A stretch of 45,658 nucleotides of DNA, taken from positions 1 through 45,658 of the forward strand of contig NZ_FOWR01000001.1 of NCBI RefSeq assembly GCF_900115495.1, read 5' to 3'. This DNA comes from Enterovibrio norvegicus DSM 15893 (lineage in GTDB: Bacteria; Pseudomonadota; Gammaproteobacteria; Enterobacterales; Vibrionaceae). The notes under the pieces were generated by a model. It searched no databases. It saw only the letters and a program-made list of their open reading frames with translations, and was not told the origin of the DNA. The position numbers and the translations under genes are program-made. Position 1 is the first letter of the stretch. Each line of letters begins with the position of its first letter. Positions 1 to 8,609 of this stretch are shown here, piece by piece.

Positions 1-244
1 TCTTACCTGGAAGTAATATATCGAGCTGAGAGACCACCTTACTCATCGATAGATGCCGATAAAGTGACATTCCCACGACGCTCCACACCATCAGTTCCAT
101 GGGGAGCCTACGCTTTCGAATCGTCGTGACGCCTGTGTCTTCAAGGCATTGATTAATGAGAGCGGGGCACAGGAGATCTGATAGGCCATTGAGTTGGTCA
201 GCAGAAAATTGGTGTATTCGGTCGAGGGCTTGTCTTAAGAACAT
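1..244 (-). CDS. IS4-family transposase, N-terminal part (runs off window)
   Basis: Minus-strand reading from ATG at 242-244 is open to the window edge (81 codons). It contains INQCLEDTG and TIRKRRLPMELMVW followed by VSQLDILLPGK, the conserved N-terminal domain of IS4-type transposases (Nterm_IS4; E. coli IS4 has TLRKRRLPLEMMVW and LDIMLPG at the same place). The catalytic DDE domain would lie beyond base 1, so activity cannot be judged. No Shine-Dalgarno sequence is seen: the start codon directly follows a terminator-like hairpin and a run of seven T, consistent with strongly damped expression. Confidence 0.85.
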   Translation of the reverse strand, partial: MFLRQALDRIHQFSADQLNGLSDLLCPALINQCLEDTGVTTIRKRRLPMELMVWSVVGMSLYRHLSMSKVVSQLDILLPGK

Positions 245-277
245 AAAAAAATCCGAGTGTAGAAATACACTCGGATT
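245..277 (-). terminator. Hairpin plus T-tract just upstream of transposase start
   Basis: Perfect 12-bp stem (250-261 with 266-277) closed by a GAAA loop. On the minus strand it is followed by seven T and then the transposase ATG. On the plus strand it is also followed by a short T run. Such hairpins inside IS ends are known to stop transcription entering from flanking DNA and to hide the transposase start. Confidence 0.75.
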
Positions 278-373
278 TTGCCAGCCTCTCAGGATCGTTC
301 AACCGATCATTTTTTGCTTAACTGATCGGCATTACCTTTAAGGGCGTTTTTCTTTTCTAACCATGATCTTGGG

Positions 374-1258
374 TTATCGCTGAGAAGGGAACAGAGAGAA
401 CAGCGTAGTATCTAGCCATGTCATGACTTTGTCCCAGCCGCGCGCTTTACGTTTGATAACGCTCAGCGTGTATATGGGTGGGCTGGACAGTTCTTGTGTA
501 GAGATGATTTTCACTTGGCCATGGTGCCATTCATACTTTGCAATGTGCTCAGGTACAAATGCCCAGCCGACGCCTCGCATGACCAAGTTAATGATGTAAA
601 AGTAGCTATCAACGTGCCAATAACGCGGTGAAATGGGTTGTTCTTGTGAATACCCTAAACGGTCTCTGATGGCGAGCTGCCGATAGGTGATTAAATCATC
701 TTCTTGAGGGTGTTCAATTTTGCTCAGCGGATGATCGCATGGCGCGATCATGACTTGTTTGAGCGTTGCTAAATCATACCAGTCTAACGATTCTGATAGC
801 GGCTTCATGCGGAATATAAACCCAATGTCAGCACGGCCTTCGTTCACCCAAGTTGCAATGTCGTCTTGTGAACCATTGAGTATGGTGAGCTTCAAGTTCG
901 GGAAATTATCAGCCAGCATTTCGAATAAGGTTTCGAACGTCTGAATAGGGACTGCTTCATCCATGGCGACGTTGAAAGAGACCGGGTCTCCTTCGGTGAC
1001 AGCCATCGCACGAGAATTCATGCGTTGGCATTGGTGCAAGATGGCTTTTGCATCCACCAACATTTCTTTTCCCGCCTCTGTCAGCACGGGTAATTTGGCG
1101 CTGCGGTCGAACAATTCAAACCCTAAATCCACTTCAAGGTTCGAGATGGCAGTACTGATCCGAGACTGCGCTTTGCCCAAGCGTCTTGCTGCAGCAGAAA
1201 AAGATCCACTTTCAGCCGCTTCAACGAAGGCCTTTAATTGATCGAGTGTCCAGTTCAT
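374..1258 (-). CDS. LysR family transcriptional regulator
   Basis: 294 aa, the usual LysR length. Residues 1-65 form the winged helix-turn-helix (LDQLKAFVEAAESGSFSAAARRLGKAQSRIS, split over the recognition helix), followed by a linker helix. Residues about 90-290 form the periplasmic-binding-protein-like effector domain. It is divergent from a MATE exporter with 126 bp between starts, the classic layout for a LysR protein controlling its neighbour and itself. The spacer holds a T-N11-A type palindrome at 1302-1320. The inducer cannot be inferred. No clear terminator is seen downstream, where the IS4 end begins about 40 bp away. Confidence 0.9.
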   Translation of the reverse strand: MNWTLDQLKAFVEAAESGSFSAAARRLGKAQSRISTAISNLEVDLGFELFDRSAKLPVLTEAGKEMLVDAKAILHQCQRMNSRAMAVTEGDPVSFNVAMDEAVPIQTFETLFEMLADNFPNLKLTILNGSQDDIATWVNEGRADIGFIFRMKPLSESLDWYDLATLKQVMIAPCDHPLSKIEHPQEDDLITYRQLAIRDRLGYSQEQPISPRYWHVDSYFYIINLVMRGVGWAFVPEHIAKYEWHHGQVKIISTQELSSPPIYTLSVIKRKARGWDKVMTWLDTTLFSLFPSQR

Positions 1259-1301
1259 AACGGTAACCGAAGGAGTAATCCTAATAAGACAATGACTTAA
1301 T

Positions 1302-1320
1302 CTATCTGATTTTCGGATAG
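1302..1320. promoter_or_regulatory. Candidate LysR operator
   Basis: CTATC (1302-1306), nine bases, GATAG (1316-1320): an interrupted palindrome of the LysR T-N11-A type in the divergent promoter region. A second CTATC at 1335-1339 with GATA at 1351-1354 may be the activation half-site. Seen by eye; function inferred from position. Confidence 0.5.
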
Positions 1321-1384
1321 TTTGTAACTTTATTCTATCAGTTTAGAAGAGATAATAGCCGCCTCCTTTTTTGATGAAACTTTT

Positions 1385-2761
1385 ATGCATACTTCTTCTT
1401 TAGAACACAACGGTTCGATCAGTGGTACATTCTGGCGATATACCATTCCAGCGATTGCAGCAATGATCGTGAATGGCCTCTACCAATTGGTCGATGGGGT
1501 TTTTGTTGGCCACTACATTGGTTCAGAGGGATTGGCCGCGATCAATATCGCGTGGCCAGTGATTGCGCTAGTGAGCGGATTTGGCCTTCTGATTGGCATG
1601 GGTTCAGGCAGCCTTGTTTCCATTTATCGTGGTGAGGGAAAGATCCCTGCCGCTAGAACCGCCATGTTTACCGGCCTCATGCTGATCATCGTATTTGGTG
1701 TATTGGCATCCTTGTACCTGACATACCTTGGCAACCCCTTGATCGGTTTGCAAGGCGCGCAAGGCATGACTCAAGCCTATGCTGAGGATTACATCGGTGT
1801 GTTTTCTTTGTGTGCGGTTGCAACGGTAGCGTCGGGTGCATTGCCGTTTCTTATCCGAAATGATGATAGCCCAATTGTGGCAACGACCATGATGGTGGTG
1901 GGTGCGCTGACCAATATTGTTCTCGATTATCTGTTTATTGGCATACTGAATTGGGGACTAGCTGGGGCTGCCTGGGCAACCGTGATTGCCCAGTTAACAA
2001 CGGTTGCCATGGCGTTTGTCTACTTGTTGTCGCGCCACTCTTACTTATCCGTCTTTTCTCATCCTCTGCAATTTAGCGTGAGTGATGCAAGAAAAAGTGT
2101 GGTAATGGGGGTGTCTTCGCTTGTTATGTACCTGTATTACGGTGTGCTGGTGGCATTCCATAACCGCTTATTTGTGGAATATGGCTCGCCAATCAGCATC
2201 GCGTCGTTCGCCATTGTCGGCTATTTGATGACGCTGTATTACGTGGTTGCAGAAGGCATCGCTGAAGGTATGCAACCGCAAGTGAGCTTCTATCACGGTG
2301 CTCGACAGTTCTCGAACATCGCTAAGGTTGCGAAACTTGCCACTGTGGTGTCTTTGGGGGCGGGATTGTTGTGGTTAGGTGTGTTGAATGCCTTCCCTGA
2401 ACACGTCATTGGCTGGTTTACCACGGGTGATCCTGCGCTTGTGAGCGAAGCCACCCTAGGTATTCGTTTGCACCTTTCTGCAATGTATCTCGACGGGCTC
2501 ATTATTTTGGCGTCGATGTATTTCCTGTCCGTTGGAAAGGGTGGAACGTCGCTCAGTATTTCCGTTGCAAATATGTTGGTTCAGTTTCCATTCCTTGCGA
2601 TTATGCCAAAACTGTTCGGATTGCAGGGTGTGTGGATGGCGATGCCGTTATCAAACATTGTGCTGGCATCCGTTGTCATCCCATTGATGTGGCGTCATAT
2701 CCAGCGTCAGCGTCGGGTTGAAACGCATACCGTGACGGCGTCACTTGCCACCGTTGGCTAG
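1385..2761 (+). CDS. MATE family multidrug/metabolite exporter
   Basis: 458 aa with about 12 hydrophobic segments in two similar halves, the MATE fold. The N-terminal TIPAIAAMIVNGLYQLVDGVFVGHYIG contains the PxxxxxxxxxLYxLVDxxFVG signature of MepA/DinF-like members. The family exports cations, drugs or metabolites using H+ or Na+ gradients in the inner membrane. It is divergent from the LysR gene, which probably regulates it. The ribosome site is weak; the ATG is preceded by GATGAAAC and no purine-rich core. Ends at a strong bidirectional terminator. Substrate unknown. Confidence 0.9.
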   Translation: MHTSSLEHNGSISGTFWRYTIPAIAAMIVNGLYQLVDGVFVGHYIGSEGLAAINIAWPVIALVSGFGLLIGMGSGSLVSIYRGEGKIPAARTAMFTGLMLIIVFGVLASLYLTYLGNPLIGLQGAQGMTQAYAEDYIGVFSLCAVATVASGALPFLIRNDDSPIVATTMMVVGALTNIVLDYLFIGILNWGLAGAAWATVIAQLTTVAMAFVYLLSRHSYLSVFSHPLQFSVSDARKSVVMGVSSLVMYLYYGVLVAFHNRLFVEYGSPISIASFAIVGYLMTLYYVVAEGIAEGMQPQVSFYHGARQFSNIAKVAKLATVVSLGAGLLWLGVLNAFPEHVIGWFTTGDPALVSEATLGIRLHLSAMYLDGLIILASMYFLSVGKGGTSLSISVANMLVQFPFLAIMPKLFGLQGVWMAMPLSNIVLASVVIPLMWRHIQRQRRVETHTVTASLATVG

Positions 2762-2808
2762 TGATTCAATAAATTAGCCAGTAAGTCGTCAATCAGTGAT
2801 TCAATAAA

Positions 2809-2835
2809 AAAGAGGGAGCATTACGCTCCCTCTTT
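2809..2835. terminator. Bidirectional intrinsic terminator
   Basis: 11-bp stem (AAAGAGGGAGC, 2809-2819, with 2825-2835) and five-base loop, flanked by A-run and T-run. It sits between the convergent MATE (+) and chemoreceptor (-) genes and can serve both. Confidence 0.85.
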
Positions 2836-2851
2836 GGTATAAATTCATCGT

Positions 2852-5749
2852 TTAAAATTCATCCCACTCAACGTCGTCATCTTCAACACTCGGTCTTGTT
2901 CGTGTGACCGGTTTTCTCTGCGGTTTGGTTTTTTTCTTAAAGATCGGCGTTTTGATTTCTTCATCAATTTGAGTGACGGTAAAGAATTCCATCATCACAT
3001 TCATGTCTTGCGCTTGTGAGAGCATGCTTTCGCCTGCGGTTGCAGCTTGTTCAACCAAGGCCGAGTTTTGCTGCGTCATGGTGTCCATTCTGGCTATGGC
3101 GATGTTCACCTGTTCTATGCCTGAGCTTTGATCTTGTGCTGCTTCGCTGATCTCGGCCATTTTGATGCCGACTTCTTCCACCATATTGACGATTTCTTGC
3201 AAGGTATCACCGGATTCGATGACCAATTCCGCGCCGTCTTCAACCTTTTTGTTGGTATCGCGGATCAGCTCTTTGATTTGCTTGGCGGCTTCTGCAGAGC
3301 GTTGAGCAAGGTTTCTAACTTCACCTGCCACCACCGCAAAGCCTCGGCCTTGCTCTCCTGCACGAGCCGCTTCTACGGCTGCATTGAGTGCCAGTAGATT
3401 GGTTTGGAATGCGATTTCGTCGATCACGCCAATGATGTCTGAAATCTTGTTGCTCGCTCCGCTGATTTGATCCATCGCCGTGATGGTGCGCATCACGACA
3501 TTGCCGCCTTCACGCGCTTTTACGCGGGCCTCTTCACTCAGTTTGTTGGCTAGCATGGCGTTGTCCGCGCTTTGCTTCACGATCTCCGTCATGTTCTCCA
3601 TGCTGGCTGCTGTTTCTTGCAGGGATGTTGCTTGATCTTCCGTTCGCTGGCTAAGGTCGCGGTTGCCAGATGCAATTTCGTTCGATGAACTTGAAATGGT
3701 GCTCGATGCTTGCCTGATATTGCTGATGACTTGGGTCAGTTTTTCGATGGTGGAATTGGTATCGATCTTTAACTGACCAAACCGACCTGTATAGCTCTTT
3801 TCAATGCGTTCGGTGAGGTTTCCGCTTGCAACAGAACCAAGGATTCGCTGCATGTCTGCCAAGGCTGTGTCTGTGTTTGATGTGAGGTTATTCAAACCTT
3901 GTGCGAGGTTAAGGAAGAAACCCTGCTTGTCTTGCAAAGAGAGTTGTTTGGTGAAATCGCCACGGCTTGCAGCGTCGACCATGCCATCGATTTCATGCTC
4001 GATTGCCACTTCTGCTGTGCGGTCTGTCCACTCAATCACCGTACCGATACGTTGGCCATCATCGTCAATGATCGCATTGGCAGCAATGGCCATTGTGCGC
4101 GTGCCTACGGGCAACTCGATATGATGTGTGCCATCTAGTTGGTCTAACATATTACGCTGATGCGCTGGGTTTTTATGGAAGAAGTCGATGTTTTGCCCAA
4201 GGATCTTGTCTGGATTAAAACGAGGCACCAGCGTGGCGAAATCGGCTTTGGCACTTTCCATTAACTCATGGGCTGTGCGGTTTAAGTATATGATATTGTA
4301 GTCTTTATCTGCAATCATGGTGTTAGTGGATACGTTATCGAGTGCCTGTCGAACACGCACGTTTTCCTCTGCCCGTATTTTGACGGTTTGTTCCATTTCT
4401 GCACGCAGGTTTTCAGAATGTTCAACGTTAGCCAGAGACGTGTTCGTCGCTTCTTTTATTGACAATAAATCCCCCTGGAAATCTGCTTCAATACGGTTGC
4501 TAAAGTCACCTTTCGCAAGGCCTTCCATGACTTTGTTGATTTCAGATAATGCTTGCTGTGTGCTTTGCATAAAACTATTGAATGCATCTGCAGATTGCCC
4601 TATTTCGTCTCGGCTTTTCACTTCCACGCGCGCAGAAAAATCGCCACTTACGGCAACAGTTTCGAGGTTTTTAGTCAGCTCGATAATCGGACGGGTAACC
4701 GATCGCGTAAAGACTGTGGCGATCACTGTGATGATCACGACACCGCTGAGTAGAATAAACCCAAGCAGCCATTTTAGGGCGATGATGGTACCGAAGGCTT
4801 CGGATTCATCTATCTCTGCTATCAATGCCCACGATGTATCCCCAAACGAAATGGAGGTGTATGCCGACAACACAGGAATATTTCGGTAGTCGAAAACCAC
4901 TTCGTAGGCAGAGAGGCCGGCCAACGCATTGTGGGTCGCAACGGTTTTAATATTGCCACTTTCCGGATTGGCAAAAGAGGACATCACCGAGTGAGTGCTC
5001 TCTGCAAGGTAGGAGTCTGAACGCATCAAATAATCAGGGCCGACCAAATAGGTTTCGCCGGATTCTCCCATTCCGGTGCGTTGAAGCATGATCTTGTTTA
5101 TTTCATCGACAGAGAGTTGAAGCACGGCGACGGCCAGTGTGTTTCCGCTTAAATCAACGATAGGACGACCGATGAAGGCGGTGGGGGCGTCGTTTTGTGG
5201 CGCGTAGCGCTGGTAATCTTGAACATGTGTTTCTTTTGACGCGATTACTTTTCGAAATAAAGAGGCGAGAGGGCTGTCTTTCAGTTCACCCGTTTTGAGG
5301 TTAGCGCCGAGGTCGCGGTTTCTGTTTGCTGAGAAAACCACATGCCCGCTGTTAGCTTGAATAATGAACACATCGGAATAACCATACACATTCACGTAAT
5401 CACTCAGGGTGCTGCCTTGTGAACTCCATATTTCATCGTACTCATAGGTATCAGTAATGAAGGGGTCATTGTCGCTGATCTCTTCATCAACGGCGTAAAA
5501 CTGGAGCAGCTTTTGAATTTTTTTGGTGTCTTCACTGCCCGCCAGAATTTGAATGTCGTCATAAGCGCGTTCAATAAAGGATTCAATTTGTGTTTTCTTG
5601 ACTTCTCGCATGCTGACGAGCTGTGCAAAGGCTTGGCTTTGCATGGCTTCACTGGATTTAGTGAGTGCAGCATAACCGACAACCATGATCGGTACGCCCC
5701 CGATGAAAAGGAAGATAAGCAGCAGTTTTGTTCTTAACTTTCCAAACAT
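2852..5749 (-). CDS. Methyl-accepting chemotaxis protein: Cache-TM-HAMP-HAMP-PAS-HAMP-HAMP-signalling
   Basis: 965 aa inner-membrane chemoreceptor, much longer than a typical MCP (about 550 aa). TM1 is residues 9-29, a periplasmic double-Cache-like sensor 30-320, TM2 323-347. HAMP-like modules follow at about 348-450, a PAS domain at 466-580, further HAMP-like modules at 582-680, then the signalling coiled coil at 690-920 with the hairpin tip near 775-806 ([20 protein letters not shown]). The PAS has [14 protein letters not shown] (518-531) and EWTDRT (573-578), resembling the haem-PAS of Aer2. A basic linker leads to the C-terminal EWDEF (961-965), which fits the x-W-x-x-F receptor tail bound by CheR/CheB. 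SD AAGGG precedes the ATG. It lies 89 bp downstream of a solute-binding-protein gene on the same strand. Confidence 0.93.
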   Translation of the reverse strand: MFGKLRTKLLLIFLFIGGVPIMVVGYAALTKSSEAMQSQAFAQLVSMREVKKTQIESFIERAYDDIQILAGSEDTKKIQKLLQFYAVDEEISDNDPFITDTYEYDEIWSSQGSTLSDYVNVYGYSDVFIIQANSGHVVFSANRNRDLGANLKTGELKDSPLASLFRKVIASKETHVQDYQRYAPQNDAPTAFIGRPIVDLSGNTLAVAVLQLSVDEINKIMLQRTGMGESGETYLVGPDYLMRSDSYLAESTHSVMSSFANPESGNIKTVATHNALAGLSAYEVVFDYRNIPVLSAYTSISFGDTSWALIAEIDESEAFGTIIALKWLLGFILLSGVVIITVIATVFTRSVTRPIIELTKNLETVAVSGDFSARVEVKSRDEIGQSADAFNSFMQSTQQALSEINKVMEGLAKGDFSNRIEADFQGDLLSIKEATNTSLANVEHSENLRAEMEQTVKIRAEENVRVRQALDNVSTNTMIADKDYNIIYLNRTAHELMESAKADFATLVPRFNPDKILGQNIDFFHKNPAHQRNMLDQLDGTHHIELPVGTRTMAIAANAIIDDDGQRIGTVIEWTDRTAEVAIEHEIDGMVDAASRGDFTKQLSLQDKQGFFLNLAQGLNNLTSNTDTALADMQRILGSVASGNLTERIEKSYTGRFGQLKIDTNSTIEKLTQVISNIRQASSTISSSSNEIASGNRDLSQRTEDQATSLQETAASMENMTEIVKQSADNAMLANKLSEEARVKAREGGNVVMRTITAMDQISGASNKISDIIGVIDEIAFQTNLLALNAAVEAARAGEQGRGFAVVAGEVRNLAQRSAEAAKQIKELIRDTNKKVEDGAELVIESGDTLQEIVNMVEEVGIKMAEISEAAQDQSSGIEQVNIAIARMDTMTQQNSALVEQAATAGESMLSQAQDMNVMMEFFTVTQIDEEIKTPIFKKKTKPQRKPVTRTRPSVEDDDVEWDEF

Positions 5750-5775
5750 GGTTAACCCTTCTTTCTCATCAAGCA

Positions 5776-5793
5776 GGGAGCGGATGCGCTCCC
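5776..5793 (-). promoter_or_regulatory. Intergenic hairpin between binding protein and chemoreceptor
   Basis: 7-bp GC-rich stem GGGAGCG/CGCTCCC with GATG loop and no T-tract. On the minus strand it lies just after the binding-protein stop. It may stabilise the upstream message or reduce read-through, as often seen after binding-protein genes. Not a convincing terminator. Confidence 0.45.
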
Positions 5794-5838
5794 AGACATG
5801 GTTTTATCGTGGTGACTGAACGAATGTCTGCGTTCTTT

Positions 5839-7401
5839 CTAGCGAACCGACCAGTGATCATCTGACACTTCTATTTCCCAAAGCGGCATGTTTGCCATGC
5901 GGTACGGGGAGTACGTCACCTGTTTGTTGACGGCTAACACCTTGTTAGGCGTGGGCACGAACAACATGTATCCGTTGTCATAGACGTGGTACATGATCTT
6001 TTCTGAAACGTTGTCGAAAGCAGGAGAACCCACTGATTCACGGAACATCTCTTCCACGTAGTTATTAAGTTGCGGATCCGGTGAGATGGTGCTCCAGTAG
6101 TTGTGGGTGCGATAGACGAGGAACGCTGACCAAGGGTGGTTGTAGTACCAATCATCATCCCCCCAAGCGAGTAAGTCCCATTTTTTGGTGTTTTTACCCG
6201 CATTGGTACTGAGCAACTGCCCGAACACATCTTTTTCGCTGGTCGTAATGTCGAACTTGAGCTTTACGCCTACCTTACGCAGATCGCGATCGATACCTTT
6301 CCATATGTGCATGTACCTGTCTTGGGTATAAACGTTCAGCACTAAACCATCGAGGGTGCGCTTGAGTTGATCGCGAATGGCCTTTGGGTCTTCAACCTCT
6401 GAATAGGCTTTGAGTTTTTTGACGACTTTATCAACGCCGGGGTAGAGCGGGGCGGCGAGAGTCGGTTTGATTTGTCCTTCGCCATCGTAATATTTGCTAA
6501 GTAAACGACGTTGGTCGATGGCTTTATTCAGGGCGACACGCACAGCTCTGTCTTGCAGGCGTTTGTTGCCTGTAATCATGTTGATGTGAATAGCGATATT
6601 GTCGGTAGACGGCGCAGTCACCAACTTCGCGTAAAGTGATTCATTGACGCGGCGTTTCTCCGACACCGGGATTGGCATGATATCTAGTTCGCCGTCTCTG
6701 TCGATGGCCCTTTCTAGCGCGACTTTACTGTCAAGCTCAGTGTAGACGGTGACCTTTTCAATTTTTGGATACTCAGGGTTCCAATAGTTTGGATTGGCTT
6801 CAAGCACTGCGTTCGGCGTTTGTCGATCGCCTTCAATGTAACCCTCTTTTAAGATGTAAGGGCCAAGGCCATATGGGCCAGGCTCAGCCAAATTTGGGCA
6901 CGTTGCTTTGCCGTTCCAGCCGAATTTTTCTAAGTACGTTCGGGTATAGAATTGAATCCAAATGGCATCATTTAAAAATTGACCGTATTTCTGCGTTAAA
7001 TGAAAACGCACGGTGTAGTCATCAATCTTCTCTGCGCGATCAAATACCGTGTCTATTTTGGTGAAGAGAAAAGGGGCTTTTTTGAAATGTTCCATATTTA
7101 ACAGCACGGCATCTGCATTAAATGGTGTTCCATTTTGGAACTTAACGCCCTTTCTTAATGTGAACTCGTAAGTGCGTTCGTCAATGACTTTATGGCTGGT
7201 TGCCATGTCATATTCCCAGCCCTGCTCGTTGTTTGCGGGGCGAAGAAGTGCGGCATTGATGGAGTGTGAAATATAGATATAAGGCAAGCTGGGAATAAAG
7301 ACTTTTAAGTGCGACCCAGACACAGGCTTTGCCCAAACGATGCTAGGAGCAAAGACGAAAAGAAAAAAGATGGCGCTGACAAACCTGAGCAATATTTTCA
7401 T
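5839..7401 (-). CDS. Periplasmic peptide-type ABC solute-binding protein (SBP_bac_5)
   Basis: About 520 aa. A signal peptide (MKILLRFVSAIFFLFVFAPSIVWA) favours the ATG at 7401; the frame extends to 7461 but that longer start has no ribosome site and would bury the signal. The body has features of the DppA/OppA family: YEFTLRKGVKFQNGTPFNADAVLLNMEH near residues 70-100, PYGLGPYILKEG, and RVALNKAIDQRRL. The family binds peptides, opines or other solutes for ABC import. No permease or ATPase genes are adjacent; instead the next gene is a chemoreceptor, so it may deliver ligand to chemotaxis or to transporters elsewhere. Confidence 0.88.
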   Translation of the reverse strand: MKILLRFVSAIFFLFVFAPSIVWAKPVSGSHLKVFIPSLPYIYISHSINAALLRPANNEQGWEYDMATSHKVIDERTYEFTLRKGVKFQNGTPFNADAVLLNMEHFKKAPFLFTKIDTVFDRAEKIDDYTVRFHLTQKYGQFLNDAIWIQFYTRTYLEKFGWNGKATCPNLAEPGPYGLGPYILKEGYIEGDRQTPNAVLEANPNYWNPEYPKIEKVTVYTELDSKVALERAIDRDGELDIMPIPVSEKRRVNESLYAKLVTAPSTDNIAIHINMITGNKRLQDRAVRVALNKAIDQRRLLSKYYDGEGQIKPTLAAPLYPGVDKVVKKLKAYSEVEDPKAIRDQLKRTLDGLVLNVYTQDRYMHIWKGIDRDLRKVGVKLKFDITTSEKDVFGQLLSTNAGKNTKKWDLLAWGDDDWYYNHPWSAFLVYRTHNYWSTISPDPQLNNYVEEMFRESVGSPAFDNVSEKIMYHVYDNGYMLFVPTPNKVLAVNKQVTYSPYRMANMPLWEIEVSDDHWSVR

Positions 7402-7726
7402 AACGACAACCGTGTTCCTTGATTGTGAGTTCGAATTATTAGGAAGTTGCTGTTTAGTCATTGAAAAGTGTAGTTAAGTATTGACTCACTAATGAGACGT
7501 TTATTTCCAAAGTGAGGATGTGTACGGTTATATCTTTATAAACAAAGACTTTTTATTTTCTGAAGGCCGTTTTAATTTAAAACACGCAAAACAAAAATCG
7601 GTATTTTGTTAATAAAAATGCCACAAAAACAACCGACTGAGCAGCGGTACTGGCATGGGGCGATGGGAGTGGTATGCTGGCAGGGATATTGGTGAGGCAT
7701 CACCTTTAAACCTTCAAGGAGAGAAA
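7402..7726. other. Intergenic region, divergent promoters
   Basis: 325 bp between divergent genes. It is AT-rich around 7500-7630, fitting promoters in both directions. No clear operator or RNA structure was found. The reading frame upstream of 7727 (from 7655) lacks a ribosome site and is not counted as coding. Confidence 0.5.
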
Positions 7727-8254
7727 ATGAAAGTATTGGCGTTTGCAGCTTCGAACAGCACCGAATCCATCAATAAACAATTGGTGACGTATGCAGCCAG
7801 TCTGGTTGATGGCGCAGAAACGGAAGTGCTCGACCTGAATGATTATGAATTACCGCTGTTCAGCGTTGATCAGGAAAAGGCGCTGGGTCAGCCTGATAAA
7901 GCAAAAGCATTTTTCGAGAAAATTGGTCAGTCTGATGCGTTAGTGATTTCTTTTGCTGAGCACAATGGCTCTTATTCTGCGGCTTACAAGAACCTTTTTG
8001 ATTGGGCATCGCGCATTAACCAAAAAGTGTTCCAAGGCAAAAAAACGGTCTTGTTGTCAACGTCTCCGGGTCCAGGTGGTGCGCGTAACGTGTTGGCTGC
8101 TGCGACCACCTCTGCACCGCATTTTGCCGCGGACGTAACGGCCAGTCTTTCTGTCCCTTCTTTCTATGACAATTTCGATATGGAAACGGGGTCGTTGAAA
8201 GACGAAACGTTGAACAATGCATTGAAAACTGCCATGGCATCGCTGGCGTCGTAA
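7727..8254 (+). CDS. NAD(P)H-dependent FMN reductase / flavodoxin-like reductase
   Basis: 175 aa from the ATG preceded by AAGGAGAG at optimal distance. The flavodoxin-like fold is shown by the N-terminal strand MKVLAFAASNSTESINKQL (phosphate-binding loop SNSTESINKQL), the AEHNGSYSAAYKNLFDW segment, typical of the FMN_red family (usually xxEYNxSxPxxLKNxxDW), and SPGPGGARN. Such cytosolic enzymes reduce FMN, azo compounds or quinones with NAD(P)H. Single gene with its own terminator. Substrate unknown. Confidence 0.88.
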   Translation: MKVLAFAASNSTESINKQLVTYAASLVDGAETEVLDLNDYELPLFSVDQEKALGQPDKAKAFFEKIGQSDALVISFAEHNGSYSAAYKNLFDWASRINQKVFQGKKTVLLSTSPGPGGARNVLAAATTSAPHFAADVTASLSVPSFYDNFDMETGSLKDETLNNALKTAMASLAS

Positions 8255-8270
8255 AACACTACCTTTTCAA

Positions 8271-8304
8271 CATGGCGGCAGAGAGGTCGCCATGCTTCTC
8301 TTTT
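8271..8304 (+). terminator. Probable terminator of the FMN reductase gene
   Basis: 7-bp stem CATGGCG/CGCCATG (8271-8277 and 8288-8294), ten-base loop, then CTTCTCTTTT. Confidence 0.65.
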
Positions 8305-8609
8305 AGACACATTTCGTCACACTTCTTCCTCACTTGTTACTGATTCTTTGCGTTTTTTGTTTGGCTGTACAGCTAACAGAAAGGATCGCTTGTCATACTT
8401 CTGCTGTCATGGCCGTATTTTCCAACATTCCTTATTTGTTTGTTATCAGTATGTGCAATCATGTGCATTTTTAGGCCACAAAGAATGTCGGCTAAACAAT
8501 GACTTGAAGCACATTAAACGGCCTCAAGTGAAATGCGTTTTTATAAAGTAATCAGTAAACCTTGGTATTCATCCCATTAAGGGAGAGTGTTAAGGAAAAG
8601 GAGAGAAAA
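8305..8609 (+). other. Upstream region of the RND efflux operon
   Basis: About 300 bp, holding the presumed promoter of the efflux operon. There are direct repeats of ATGTGCA near 8450-8475 and an ACTTGA/TCAAGT inverted pair near 8503-8530. An open frame at 8348-8551 has no ribosome site or coding character and is left out. No local regulator gene is present. Confidence 0.4.

Larger units (their letters stand above)
1..334 (-). mobile_element. IS4-family insertion sequence, 5' end (partial)
   Basis: The minus strand from 334 inward begins TAATGCCGATCAGTTAAG (317-334), which to my memory matches the 18-bp terminal inverted repeat of IS4. It is followed by a hairpin and the transposase start. 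The other end lies outside the window, so neither the second inverted repeat nor the target duplication can be checked. The element ends about 40 bp from the LysR stop codon. The family is well supported by the transposase; the exact end at 334 rests on the remembered IS4 end. Confidence 0.75.

Noticed and set aside
156-341. Plus-strand open frame of 61 codons
   Set aside because: It overlaps the transposase on the opposite strand and crosses the IS4 hairpin and terminal repeat; no ribosome site.
4317-4889. 190-codon plus-strand open frame
   Set aside because: Antisense shadow of the chemoreceptor gene.
8348-8551. 67-codon open frame upstream of the RND operon
   Set aside because: Cysteine-rich nonsense-like translation, no ribosome site, lies in the promoter region.
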